Below, piece by piece: positions 36,235-50,024 of a DNA stretch of 64,000 nt (positions within the stretch are counted from its first letter, which is position 1; every line of letters starts with the position of its first letter). The notes beneath the pieces were generated by a model. That model was given only the letters and a program-made list of their open reading frames with translations, ran no database searches and had not been told where the DNA came from. The stretch lies in contig JAVDOI010000011.1 of NCBI GenBank assembly GCA_032191485.1, positions 16,598,617-16,662,616 on the forward strand. The letters run 5' to 3'. The stretch comes from Leptoclinus maculatus. Its lineage: Eukaryota; Chordata; Actinopteri; Perciformes; Stichaeidae. A program made the position numbers and the translations under genes.

Positions 36235-36425
36235 CAACAGAGTACATTAGTTTTGTAGGTATTTGGTCATGAACTTTGAACAAGTCAGTATCCTCTGGGG
36301 ACCAAGAATGTTTGTGCACAATCTCATGCCAATCCATTCAATAGTTGTTGAGCTATTTCAGTCTGGACCAAAGTGGTGGATTGACGAACCAACCAATATT
36401 TCCATTCATAGAGCTGCTCGCATGG
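36235..36425 (+). repeat. Teleost 'gctaacatgctgatgttt' repeat family, downstream part
   Basis: It reads acattagttttgtaggtatt, tggtcatgaac, ctctggggaccaagaatg, then atgccaatccattcaatagt and cagtctggaccaaagtggtg, in the order of the well-known repeat. The 5' part is missing. Confidence 0.7.
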
Positions 36426-39049
36426 CTAAATAATCCATACTGTCATAAATAAAGCATTCCCGCTATTTGATTTACAATGTACAGATTAAAATGAATAGCT
36501 GCCACAGTGTAAAGCTCTGACAGCAGACACATATATATTATCTCATGACATATACAGTAGTAGTGCCCAGCTCAATATGAGAGGCACAAAAAGATGAATT
36601 TGTGGAGCATTTTGACTGCAGGACACGGTGGTTTCTTTACAGCTGTCTTTAGCTCCCTTTATTTCCAGGTTCACTAAATGCCTCAGTCTGGCATGACATA
36701 TATTACCATCTTCAGGACAGGTCAGGGTACTCATAAATGCCACAATATGGCATGTGAGTTGTGTGATACTGTGCTGTGATATAATACGTTTTTATGAAAA
36801 AGGTATTTCAACTCAATTTGAGTCCAGATTGTTGAAGCTAGTGATGGGACTTTTAAAAAGTCACTTTCTTCATCTTTGCCGGACAAGGATGGATGAAATC
36901 CTGATGTGAAATATCAACAGTAAAGCCTATTTAATGGCTGAGCTGACTTAATATGACATCCCTCAGTGAGACAAGCTAGCTGAGCTACAAAAGTCATCAT
37001 GGTTGTAATTTTCACTGCCTGTCCACAGCTTTTAGATCTCCTCAGTTATTTAAAAAAAATGGGGATTCTCACTTCAAACGTTCATTGCCTTCCATTAGCC
37101 ATGCAACCCACCCTGGCAATAAGAGGAGCTAAACACATGGGGGTAATAGGATTGCCCTGGCCGTCCATCTGTCAGGGGACTGAGCAGCAGCAAACCCCCG
37201 GGATGCAGCACCCTGGGCTGGATACACCTGCTTAGTCTGCCCTTTCTTTTGCACTCTCCTCTCTGGAGAAATTAATTCAGTAATAAAACATAACCTCTGT
37301 GAGAGTAAAACACATCCATTCAAGTGTGTGAATGCGGAGTAAGTAAAATGCTTAAGAAATACGCGCTCTGTGAGAGTTTATAACCTATGCAGCTACTGTT
37401 CTGTTAATAGAGTACAGATGGAGATGCATGGCAGTAGCTGGTGAATGAGGAGCGCGAGGGTGGGGGAGGAACACAGAAGAGAGCGGAGGGGCCTGCGAGA
37501 GGGTAAGGAGAGAAAGATAAAAAGATGGCTGTATAGTTTTGGTCGGGGGCATTAAATCAAGCCTAGAGGCTGTCCCGAAATCAGCGGGCTTTACTCTTAT
37601 TGTCATTCCAATTACATCAGGATGAGACTAATGCTCCATTGCTCGGAGACGTCAGACCAGCAGGATTCGATTCTCTGTTTCCCCCTGACTCTCCTTTCCC
37701 CTCCCCCAGCCTTCCCCCTCTCTCTACCTCCCTTGATAATTAATTAATTGAAAAGAATGCATGTACAATGATTATCTCAGGACGGAGCATTTTGGATGAA
37801 CATTAATCAACTGAAATGATTTTCTTTGCAGAAACACGGCTATTTTATTCGGCACTGACACACCTCGAGGGTATACCAACGACACATATGGATGTCTATA
37901 TAAGCGGGCGCCCTATCACAAAACACACACACTTGCGATTGTTTCTGCTGTATTACAGTGTTAGCAGTAAAGCGTCGGAGACATTAGCATAAAAGGTGAA
38001 GAAGCATGCACACATGGCGGATTTAGATTTGTTTTGTGAATATACAGTCGAGTCTCGCTGAGAGGAAATGATGCCACTTAACAGAAAATCATTGCATTGT
38101 ACCTCTCTGGTTGCTAGGAAACTGCAATTGAACTGGCATTGCAATGCAGCACAACAGCTGTCAACATAATTGGACAATTAAGATCTTAAAATGTAATTAT
38201 TTTGGTCATATTCATCTCAATGAAGGTTCAAGCGCGTCCCGACACGTTTTCTACCAGTTGGGTTAATGGGCCGAACATGAGGAGTTCATGTTCGGAGTGA
38301 GGCTGGATTTCATTGGGGAAATGATCAGCGATGCATTAAGGGTAAGGATACTGAAATACAACAAAGCATGGTACCGTCCGTGCTGCTTGGAAAGCTTGGA
38401 CGGACACTGTGTGTGTTGTGAAGTATGCCGTATTTGTCCTACAGCACTTTCCTCTCTGTGGACAGATGAAAGACCGGCAACAAGAAAGTAGGTTAAGCAG
38501 GTTAGTGAGCGACTACAAAGCCACCTCCCCATACATGACCAGGGATCCATGCACAGCTTATGTTCAGGACCGTGGACAGCTCTTCACAGAGCAGACGCTG
38601 AGGCAAACAGAAAATGGGTTAAAGGGAAAATCCACCCCAAAAAATGTTACTAATAATTTATAATATAGCACAGTTCAGTTTTAACTGCTTCATAGACTGC
38701 AGAAAGATTGAATAAAATAATGGGATTTTACAGTCCATATCTATAAGCCCTACATTTAAATAAAACTAATTTAATTGTCTTATCTCAAACAAAAACTCAT
38801 TTAATGTTTCTATCAGTGTCAGGAAGTGGACCAATTCCAAAAGTCACGTTATCAATTCAATCAATGATGCTTGGTGAGACACGACATTGTCTTTATTTGC
38901 AGATATCGGTATATACTGTCAGAAATGATTGTAAAAGCACAGTGGAAATTTTAAGGATTTTATAAATTTTCCCTTTAAATATTTTGTATTAGCTACATAT
39001 TATATGACTCTAGACTGAATTAAAATGATAAAATCCATGGAGACTGCAG

Positions 39050-39245
39050 ATTTTGTGCACTTGGAGCTAAATGCTAATGCCAACATGCCAACATGCTCAC
39101 AATTCAATTATAACATGCTGACGTTTTTACAGATACCATGTCAGCATGCTAACATTTACTAATTAGCACACAAAGCACAGATGAGGCTGATGGACATGTC
39201 ATTAGATTTGCAGGTATTTTGTTCATGAACCATGACCGTGGCTTT
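39050..39245 (+). repeat. Teleost 'gctaacatgctgatgttt' repeat family, upstream part
   Basis: It reads gagctaaatgctaatgccaa, aacatgctgacg, cagcatgctaacatttacta, attagcacacaaagcacaga and aggctgatggacatgtcatt, ending ttgttcatgaacc. It is a direct-orientation copy whose downstream half is missing. Confidence 0.7.
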
Positions 39246-40713
39246 CAAATACAATTCAATACAAAATGTATACATTGAACAGTAAAATCATCTTGTTCTC
39301 CACCATCCATAGGCTCTAGCTATATTCACAAGATAGATCTATTCAACAAGGGTTTATGGTGCTAATGAGAACAGCAGCAGTGTGGATCTGACCACACTTC
39401 TGAACATGTCCACTCCCTTTTCCTGCGTATACAGCGTGCCAGAGGGAGTTCAGTCATGTTCCAACCAGCCCCATGTGACCACAGAACATGTTCTCTGGGC
39501 ACCTCGGCTCAAGACACACACACTTAAACACAAGCACACACAGCTTTATTACAATAGTCCTCACACCCACTCCGTCAACAACAAAGACAAACACATGCAA
39601 GCGTGTCACACTTTAAAGGCTGTAATCTCCAGGAAAATCCCATTTTGCAGAGCAGCTGCCAGCGTGGATCACAGATAGACTGTTGTCGTGGTGCCCACGG
39701 GGTGGCAAGCTGTCCATCCACGCTATTCAACTAAACACACACACACACACACAGAGAAGAAGAGCTTAAGGTGGGATCAGGCCCTACCACTGTGATGGTA
39801 ACTTGTTTTAATAGGGACATGTCGCTTGGCTCACCCAGACAGTTTCTCATTTGAACAGGGCTTAATTCTTATTGCTCAATGTATTGATCTGGCATGAGGG
39901 ATATCTGTTGCAAAGTAGCCTCAGGGACTCGCCATTTCTGACATGTGTGAGGAGACTGACTGGCAAAAGTGATCTATCCATCTATGTGTTAATCGTGCTG
40001 TGAGATGATACACAGGTAACATGAAACAATTAAATAACATGCATTATAAAGTCTTAATGGGATCTAATGTATTCTCATACCATCTACATTATGAAGTATA
40101 CAGATGTGTAGTATAAAGTAAATCCCTTTATGTATCTATGTGTTGTATGGTACAGCATACATACACATAGAGTAAATGAAATTGAGCGTTGTACTGACAT
40201 GAACCTCCTTTCAGCTTGAAAAGAGCTGATCCTAGAGCACCACCATCTGGCGAAATGGAATATTACATGTTTAAACCTGGGTAATATGATCAACGTTCTG
40301 TGTATGATGCATGAAAAACATGCGTCAACCTTAGCCAAGAGCTGTCAGCCTGTCAAACTTACAGAACTACTCACAAGCCGTCATGGTTCCTGTCTTTGTT
40401 GGGATTAGATTTAAATTACATTTTAGGCGTATTTGGAAAACTCCAGGGAATAAATCAATCAAATCAAAGGCAAGGCAAAGTATAGAACTGCAAAAACACT
40501 GGACTTTAGAGGCAGATGCCGATGTGGATATGCAATAGTAAGAGCTCGGGAACCCTTGTTACACGTCTTTGCCCTTCTCTCTCTCTAAAACCTTAAAGGG
40601 CTACAACTGTACGTATCTGATTCATCTGAGATAAACAAATATCAGCTGTAATATAGTATCTGCTTTCTGGTTTTTGGTTGGACTCTCATGGAATGTCCCC
40701 AAAAATAAACCAT

Positions 40714-40715
<2 letters not shown>

Positions 40716-40780
<65 letters not shown>
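40716..40780. repeat. (GT)n microsatellite, about 32 units
   Basis: Uninterrupted GT run, read directly. Confidence 0.9.
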
Positions 40781-40782
<2 letters not shown>

Positions 40783-41154
40783 GGACAAGGCTCAGTTCAC
40801 ATTTTAATCAATGCATCAACAGTTTTTTCTGCATCCCAAGACAATCTTTAGCTATTATGTCATACATGAAGGACCACCAGAGGAGGATGCGGAAGCTTTT
40901 TTATTTATTTATGCGGGAACAAGCTGTGCATGTGTCCTGAGTGAGCATTGTAGATGTGCTCTCCCTGCATGTGATGCGACAGCATCAATATGGGGATCCA
41001 TATTTTGTCCACCCCTGGCCTAAGACACCGAGCAGAACTAATTGCACTGGCAACAACCTGCCAGATGAGGGCCTGCAGGAGAGCTCTGAGCTGAGCAATC
41101 TATGGGAAGTGGAGATGTGGGAGCAGCCCCGCAATCCGAGTATTCCACGCAGAC

Positions 41155-41168
41155 GTATGACGTCATAC
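41155..41168. promoter_or_regulatory. Perfect palindromic CRE (TGACGTCA) in the long ppp2r2b intron
   Basis: The 14-bp palindrome gtatgacgtcatac contains the full cAMP-response/ATF consensus TGACGTCA at 41158-41165. It sits in a locally GC- and CpG-richer block (41030-41340). A CREB/ATF site is plausible but unproven. Confidence 0.4.
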
Positions 41169-44044
41169 ACGTGGGCACAAGAGCGAGCAGATGAACACAT
41201 ATACATTTCCGAGGGGAGTGGTGCTAAGGAGGCGCCCATCTCCTCAGACGGACGAGCCAGTGAAGCAGCCAGAAAAAAACGGGGAGCGAGGCGGGGAGTC
41301 GCGCTGGGAGTTGTGCTCTACAGACACGCTTCAGTAATCATACAGTGAGCAAGCAGACAGAGGGGATGTTTCTTCATGAAACAGCCATTTCCGCCTTGCC
41401 AAGCTTCTCCCTGGTGCAATTCCAGCTCCTGGAACCGCACCACAGTGCTTCACACCGAGAGCTTTTTCATCAGACAAATCACAAATTAACCACTTTTTTT
41501 TTCTACCTGTTGCCTAGTCATTCATCGTTATCCCTCCCTATCTGAATGTGAAATAGAACAATTAGACAGACTGAATTCTGATGTCACACACACACACACA
41601 CACACACACACCCACACGCACACATGCACAGACACACAGAAATCTCACAGTGAATGGTTTAAGTTTGGGGTAAACAGTAAACAGCCCCTGTGCCAGGACA
41701 GCTTGGCCTAGCTGCACACCGTCAATACTAATGACATCAGGATACAAAGTATCACTATGGAAACCTGGAGGCTCTGGCCCTGACCCACACACCTCTCTGT
41801 ACTACCGGAAGGCTGGGGGGGTGGGGGGGGTTGGGGGGTCAAACTGGGGGTGAAGAAAAAGAGAGTGAAGGTAAGAAAAATCTAAAAGAACGAGTGAAAG
41901 GAAGGAAGTTGGGATTGAGAGTCAGAAAGATGAAGAGGGGGAAGAGAGGGGGGAGCCAAAATGTCAGGGAGAGAAAGAGAGTGTGCAGGTGGGATGCGGG
42001 GTTCAGAAGCATTTCGCTGGTTGATGCTGGTTAGGAGCCAGAGCCGAGTGCTTCGTATGAAAACAGGCAGAGCACTGTGCCGCAGCCAAGCCTGAGATTC
42101 AACTCTGCCGGAAAAGAGCTCCTTTCCCACCCAAATCTGCACTCTCATCTTCTCCCCTCCCCCTGCATCCATCACCCCATCCATCACCCTCTCTATTCTA
42201 CCGCCTGACTGCCTCTCTTAGACTCAGCAACACTTTCACACAGGCCAGATGGGCTCAATGAAATTCACCCAAATGTTTGCAGCCGTCTAAATCTCCGTAG
42301 TGACACTGCTCTCATGCGCTGCTTTATTTCTGAGTACAGTTTTGCCAAAGGGTCTACTACAAAACCAGCTCAGCACAACGTCACTTTGAGCAGGCCTGGT
42401 ATGAGGCAATGTGTAGGTCGTTACAAACCATAGAAAAAAAACCATAATGCTTCTCGTGATAGATTGGCCTGGTCGAGCTCGGCCGTGTCCCTCAAAAACA
42501 TCTACTGTAAGTAATTTCCGAGCGTTAAATTGGCTGCTGGTGGGAAACCTAATTTAGGCTCAGTATTGTACTTTATCACACACCAGGCCTCCAAACACAT
42601 GTTATGCTATTGGGTCACAGAGCCATTTGGATCAATGGGAGCTAATCACTGAGAGCCAAGGTTGAGAACAAACTGAACAAAGCACTTTTTATATAACAGA
42701 ATGGGATCAAAGCTCTTCGTATCGCCTCATTTTTTAGTTACAATGAGACTACGTCTGTTAGAGGTCATTTAATGCCAGGTTATTGTTGTACTGAGTAACC
42801 ATATTTCATCAGCCTTCAGTATCCAATCATAATTTAGCTGCACAAAATCTGTCACTCTAAAGTCAGATTATTTTTGTAACTTTTTACATTAATTGTAATG
42901 GCTGTTGTTGGTGCTTAATGTTGATGGATAACTATCCTTAGTCCGGATGATATTTCAGATGATCTGGTTTATTATATGTCGAGGTTGGAGTGAATGACCT
43001 GTAGCTCTCTACGTATTTCAACAATTGCGCCCAGACTAAGATGACACATTGTTGATCCAAAGTATTTATTAGATTTATTAGATTTCATTTGTGATCGAAA
43101 GTGACAAAAATCTGCACTTTTTTTTTCTTTTGGAGTCCTTGGCCTCTGACTGAAATTAGCAAAAGGAGTCTCTGTCTCTGGAGCCTGCCTGTGAATATGT
43201 CGAGTAGGCTACTGATCCCACAGAGTCTCATTCAGTCACGTCTGCATAATCCCACTGGAGAAGAGGGAGACGCTGTTGTTTACAATATCATTGGTGGGAT
43301 TTAAAACCTGGTTAAATCCCACTGAGACAAAGCTGGTCAACAGGGCTCCTTGCCAAATCAATTTGTTTAATTTAATTCAGTTGTTATGTTTGCGGGCCAC
43401 ACACCTAGGCTTGATGTTTTTTTATCGCCACAGCTTGTAAAATTGGATAATTTTAGTATCCAATCAGTTATAAGGAAACATTTTGTTCCCTCATAAAATG
43501 AGTTGAATGGCTGCAGTACATACATGGTGGTGTTGTGAAGAGCAGGTCTGCAGGGGGAGCTGTCTGAGGGGGAGCATGAAGTGGGAGGAGCGCGGCTTGA
43601 TCACAGCCTATATATACACACACAGAATTGAGTTCAGGTGTGAGACCTTTGCACTACCTGCAGCAGAACCAAACAATTGTTTGTCTGAGTGAGAATGTGA
43701 TTTTAGGCCTATTTGTGTTTGCAGTACCTCGATGCTTGAGTTACTTATGTTAAGTCAGAATGATTGTACATTGTGTTAATTCTTCTCAGTTATAGGCTGG
43801 CAAAATATTTGCTCCCTATGTATTAAATGTGGAGTATGGTGATAATACATGTATGTGTTTGGATAAAAACCAGTAGTGGAATCTTGTAGTGTCTCATTGT
43901 AGCTGACCGCACATCCATAGTGATAATCACAGTACCTGGTAATCAGACTACCCCTCCTATAGTCCTGATTGTGGAATATTCCACAAGTAGTATACCAAAA
44001 GTAAAATGTTGCAGACAAAACATAAAAAATAAATCTCTTCAGCC

Positions 44045-44370
44045 ACACTAGTGGCTCTGTGAGGCTGTACAGTGGTGCTTTGATTTAAATACAACATGCT
44101 CAAAATGATAACGCTAACGTGCCGTTTTGTTTGCTATGATCACCATCTTAGTACAGCTAAAGATGACTGTAGTCAGCTTTATAGGCATTTGGGCATAAAC
44201 CAAAGTAGTGGACACAATGCAATTTCAATCAATGATGGATGACATAGAGAAGTCAGGGAATCAACAAATGTATTACAATTCATTCTGGTGGGACCATGAA
44301 TGTCTGAACCATATTTCGTAGCAATACATCAAATAGTTGAGATCTTTTAGTCTGGACCAGAGGAGTCTCT
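44045..44370 (+). repeat. Teleost 'gctaacatgctgatgttt' repeat family, diverged long copy
   Basis: It carries caccatcttagtacagctaa, ataggcatttgggcataaac, caaagtagtggac, attacaattcattctggtgg, gaccatgaatgtctgaacca, tagcaatacatcaaatagtt and tagtctggaccagagg in family order. Confidence 0.7.
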
Positions 44371-46473
44371 GTTTAAAGAATCTACATTGTCAAGTCACGT
44401 ATGATTGTTTGCATACTGTATAGCTGGAATATATCTGGATTAGAGTTCATGATTAAAACATTTTCTTACAAAAAATAGTAGATAAAAATGGAAGCTTGGT
44501 AAAAGAGATGTCGTGTAACATGTGGCGATATGAAACTGTATAGACACCACTTCCTGAATCTTACAGGTAGTTTACCGTCTATTATACTGTTTCTGGCCCA
44601 GTTGATGACTCATAAGGTTCACACAGGGGAACTTCACCAGCTTCCTTTCCTGCATAACAATACCGACTAAAAATAAGGTGAGGCTCGCAGTTTGAATCAG
44701 TATAAATGTGCTGCAGGTCGATGCTGTTTATCACAAATTGTAGCTAAAACTAGAGACGCACATCAATATAAAAAGATGAGACAGACAGAGACATGGTTTG
44801 CTGATTCATGACTCATCATGTGCCATCCATCCATTCCGAGTTGTTTTATGCTGTGTGTGCGCACATAGGGTTAAGGGGTGTCAGAGACAGACTGGTACTT
44901 CATGTACTGCTGCTGCCTCGTACAGTAGCATTAGGCTACATTATTTATCCAGTGCCATTACTTGTGTGTGAAACACCATTCAGACAGAACAGTAAAAGCC
45001 TTCATTACAGTGTGGCCTGAGGAGTGATGTAGCATCTCTAGTCTCTCACACGCCAATGTACTCTGCCCATGGTGCTGATGACAAATCAGAAAACACAACA
45101 AACAGCTTTCTATCTATAGCCATCTTTGCTCCAGACTGTTTTGGTTTGATCCCTGCTCCGTATCGACCCTATTACTCAGGTTATTCTGTGACAAACAGGG
45201 CTGTGATGACTCTGCAACAACGGACGACTATTTTCAGAGGGACATCGAAAAACTATGCCGGGAAACTATAAAAGGGCACCTAAAGCGAGACCTAATTGGA
45301 TCACAGCCAACGCCCCTGTGGATATGGTTGGGTTTCTACAGGCAGCTGAGCTACACCCCCCAGCAAATCTGTTTCTCCACTCTCCTGAAAGCACATGACA
45401 TGCTATACTTCTATGCGCTACTCTTCTTCTTGATCAGGAGCATCCTGCATCATGTTCCCAACTTAAGTTTGACATCTGGGACCTGCCCAGTACAACCACA
45501 GTTCTCACTTATTCCGGGAAGAGTTACTAATTCAGTCTCACACCCAGAAAAGCGTTGTGGACTTCCTCAATGCCTCCTTCTGTCTTCAGCTTTTATTTTC
45601 CATAGAATATGGACAAATGTTATTGAGCAAGGGTTCGCAACCTTTTTAGCTCTATAAGCATGGGGGCTGTGTAGTTGTCCTATCATAACTCTCTTATTGG
45701 TTATCAGTAATTAAAGATCAACCTAACGCCATCTTGTAATCCATTTATTTTCCTCCTAAACACAAAGGCCAAACCAGTTGAGCTACTCCTCAATCTTTCC
45801 ACTTCCAAAAAGTCAAAGTATGTTGGATCATTCTGTATAAATGCTCTATCAGCGCACATGAGGATCTAAATACAGTGGCAATACATACAGATTAAATAAA
45901 ATCTGCCTAAAGTTAAAAAGTTTGTTTTAATCTTTCTATTGCATTATTTCAAATATGTAAAGTTGCTGTAACACTTTGTTTTATTATGTCCCTTATCACT
46001 GTATATCCTCTCCTGCTGCTGCTGCACAAACTCATTAAAGTTTCATCCAAGCTATAGTCTGTTCTTTGAAATTCACAGCACTTAAAAAGGCTGAGACACA
46101 AACCAAAAAAAGCCTTTTTATCCATGTGTCACCTGGGTATGCAGAGCACTTGTTATACCTCAGACTGTGTTAGTCTAATTCTGATCAATTAGGTTTCATA
46201 TGAAAAGCAAAATAAGAATAGAGATCAACATAGAAGCGTAGAGTGCTCGAACCATTGTTGCCTCTAAACTAATAGGTTGGTTCAACACATCTATGAATTC
46301 ATCACATTGAAATAATATTCTGTCAGTTGCTCTATCTTCCATTGCTGTATCATTTTTTTAGAGGCGATTAATACAAGATGCAGTTCAGGATTTAATGAAA
46401 GGCTTTTATTGCACCAGGCTCACTCGTCCCATCAGGATCCTTTATGAAAACCACAGAGACAGATGGGCGGAGA

Positions 46474-46479
<6 letters not shown>

Positions 46480-46563
<84 letters not shown>
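46480..46563. repeat. (AG)n microsatellite, about 42 units
   Basis: A long uninterrupted AG run, followed at 46581-46599 by (TA)9. ORFs across it (RERERE, SLSLSL) are artefacts. Confidence 0.95.
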
Positions 46564-46567
<4 letters not shown>

Positions 46568-49218
46568 GCCCATCCTGATCTATATATATATATATATACC
46601 CCAATCCCAATAGTAGTCTCTGTCTCTGTGCTGCAGCCTGCCAGCACGAGCAGAGGCCCAGTAGTCCGGCTCGATAAGGAGCCTCTTTGTCTGCCTCTAT
46701 AGCTCCCAACAGCAGTATAGTCGGTGGCGTATAATACAAGGGACTCGAACACTGAGGCTTACCGTTGAGTTACAGGCCACAGGTGAAACATTTGCACTGG
46801 TGCTAACATATTGTGAAACGGTGATAAAGGAGTGAATGAGACCTGCGTCACTGCGCTGTAATGATACGCTGCCTCCTGCGAGGCCGTAGGCGTGAAGGGA
46901 GTCTCAGTGATACTATACTGATGCTTCTTTCCTTGTTTTCGTGGAGACTTACTGTGGAGACCTGGCAGGAAGTGTTTGAGGTAAAGTGAGACTGCGGATG
47001 AGTGCTGTGTGAGAAAGCAGCTGGGCTGTTATGGTGTTTTCGTCTCGCAGTGTAAGAGAACATCAGGTTCATATCCGTCCCCCGAGGCTCCTGAGATCCA
47101 ACTAGTGTGATTCAAGGGACACGTTTTAGCCCATGTTGCTGCTCACCATTTTCCCAAGCATACATCTGCTTTGATGTTGACGTCCTTCCTTACAGTTGGC
47201 CATTTGTTTCCCTTCATTTAATTTCAGTATAAAAAGGTTAGAGCAGCACAGAGGTATGTAATTCACCAATATGAACATTGTTGTTTGTGAAACTTGCATC
47301 ATAATCACGTGGTAATACAGATGAATGAAGGGGAGTAGTCTAACTGCTGGGAAGTATTCCCCTATGTCCTTAGCTTGACCTAAACCACACTAAGCCCTAC
47401 TTAGATTTAAAGAAGCTAGGCTATACCTAAACTTAACCACCTCTAACCGTATGTCCATAAATAACCATGTCTAATCTTACACCTAACCATGTGACTAAAC
47501 ATGCCAGTTTGTCTGCATTCCTCTCCCTTTTGCCCCAATGTGGACTGGACAATCCCCATGTCACTGCCAACTCCCCCTGTTAGCCTCGGGAGTGTACACG
47601 CTGTATTGCAGACCATGCATCGCGAACGCCTGATGCAATACACACGTAGTCGCCAAAAACGCTGCTTTTCACAGACCAGTGAGGAGCTTCACCACCGGGG
47701 CATAGCAATTGCTAATGTCCCACCACACGAACAACCATGACAAACAGAAGGAGTCTGTCGATGCCCACACAGGTTTACCAGCGTACATTTTATTCAGATT
47801 GTTATAACATTGTTTTGTTCCAAATCTTATGACCACTGTGAGTAGAAAACATCACTTAATGTGGACTGGACGGGTCACATCTGGATGATAAATTATCTCT
47901 TTAGTAAGGTCAATATCGGCATCAATACCAGTCCGGCTTATTGGATTAGTGCTTCACTTAGTGAAAACATGAGCATTATGGTAATTTAAAATGACATTCA
48001 TTGATGGGCATCACGACAAGCTGTAAACACAATGCATATTATCATTTTATAAAGTTGATATGACATGGCAGCCCTGCGATAGATGCGATAGATAGTTGCT
48101 GGTCGGAAAACCAAAACAATTAACTGAAAGACGCTAAAGTCCCCCATAGAGCTCCGGGTGATTGCAGAGTCATGTGATAATTCTTTGTGTGTTTGCCACT
48201 ACAAAGGAAACCTTTCATACTACACACAGTTATTGATCTGATGTTAATATAAAATGATTGATTCATGCAGCTTTAAACTTTACTGCATTACAACAATGTG
48301 GCTTAGTCTATATGAAAGTATATGCAGATCAACCTTCGCGCCTCATGTGTGGCTCCTTGACATACTGTCGTATTATAACCCTTTTTCATCAATGCAAAAA
48401 ATAAATAAGTTTTTGAAATGTATAAATAAATATCAAAATACAAAAACAGAAACACATTTCTTATTTTGTCATTCAAATTTTAGAAAGGAACCCTTTTTTT
48501 CTTCAAACTACACCACAAGCTCTGCAGCAGAAGTCCTGAGGCAAGTAGGCATGAAAGTGTCTTGCTCTAGGGCACTTCGGCAGAGCAGATGTTTGTCGTC
48601 ACAGGAGCTTATGTATTCCACTTTAGAGAGGCAATCCACCAATCGTACACATCGAGTTAAGTTTACTTGCCATGAAGAGGACTATTCAGCCTGTGAACAG
48701 TTGAATGATATCTACTGTGGCTCTGGAGACGCTTTCTAAAGTCTGAGGAAACAGCCCTAGTGATGTCATAGTAATGTCATCTCAGCTTGGGCAACTTTTA
48801 CCGAAAAGGGTCTAAAAAAAAAATACATTATTGAGTTGCATTATGGGAAATGTAGGGTCCAGTGTTTTTTGGAGCTTGTCCCATACTAGAGATTAAAAGT
48901 CAGGATATCTCCGCCTCTGCTGCTTCGATTTAATAATCCCTCTCTTGCAAGTCCACCGACTTTAGGGAGTGCAATACTACAACATCAAGAGCAGCCAACC
49001 CCTTTCAGGATACTCTATTTCTCAATGTTTTACTTTGCTTGTCAGGGTGGTAAAATATAAAGAGGAGGACCGGGTTGGACCGACAACTTCTCTCCCTCAC
49101 TCTCTGGTACACTTTGTAGCATATTTTTGTTCGGTGTTCTCCCATCTTTCTACCCTCTGCAGAGAAAAGCTGACCAAACTGAAACAGAACAGTCACGTGT
49201 ACGAGTGTGTGGGTGTCT

Positions 49219-49222
<4 letters not shown>

Positions 49223-49281
<59 letters not shown>
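49223..49281. repeat. (GT)n microsatellite
   Basis: About 29 GT units, read directly. Confidence 0.9.
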
Positions 49282-49283
<2 letters not shown>

Positions 49284-49981
49284 GGTGTTTGTCCCCGGCG
49301 GCATGTGAGAACGGGACGACTACGAGGAGTGTGTTCTGAGCTGTGAAGTGGGTGTCTGTCAGGATAACAACAACACAGCAGGATGTATGATAACGGCGCA
49401 CATACACACCAGCATACGCTGCGTTCCTCACACACAAAACTCCTCAACTCAATGTCATGCTTTGACTAAATGCCGACAGAAGTCCCCCTCAGGCGCTGCC
49501 ATGACAAGCTCACTGCTCTTCTTATAAATAATACAGCCGGGTAAAACTGCAAAATGCAAAGACATAAAGACATACACACCGCAAGACAATTGTCGACGAT
49601 AGCGCTTAATCAGAGACTTTCTTGTCACACATCTAATCTTAAATATTCTGTTCTGCTTTTCCCTGTCACACTCAAACAAATGATGTATCGCAGAGTTGCC
49701 CTCAGACACTACAGGAACAGGAAGGAGGAAGACGAGGAAGCTGAGGCAGGACTGGCTGCGTTGATTGATGGCAGCGTGAGATGTGGCGAGGTGTCAGTTG
49801 GGGACTCATATTTTTTCCCCCTGACAGCAGAAGGGAGACACACACACAATCACACCCCCATCAGAAACCTTTAAGACTTAATCCATCACACGAGAACTGA
49901 CAGATGGATGTGAAATGGGGGGAAAAGAGCAGACAAAATACAGAAAAAAACCACACTGGGACTCAAACTTACACAGGGACC

Positions 49982-49984
<3 letters not shown>

Positions 49985-50021
<37 letters not shown>
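49985..50021. repeat. (CA)n microsatellite
   Basis: About 18 CA units, read directly. Confidence 0.9.

Positions 50022-50024
<3 letters not shown>

Noticed and set aside
40941..41348. 135-codon ORF as a possible novel small protein
   Set aside because: No domain, no conserved start context, and it lies in a GC-rich intronic block. It is kept only as part of a regulatory hypothesis.
43555..43580. REST/NRSE-like half site (ggagctgtctgag)
   Set aside because: Only the left half fits; the right half diverges from the 21-bp consensus.
46392..46752. ORFs with SLSLSL or RERERE runs
   Set aside because: They are translations of the (AG)n microsatellite.
48254..48739. 161-codon ORF on + in the ppp2r2b intron
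   Set aside because: It has no recognisable motif, AT-rich composition and no splice signals in a consistent frame. It is a likely chance ORF.
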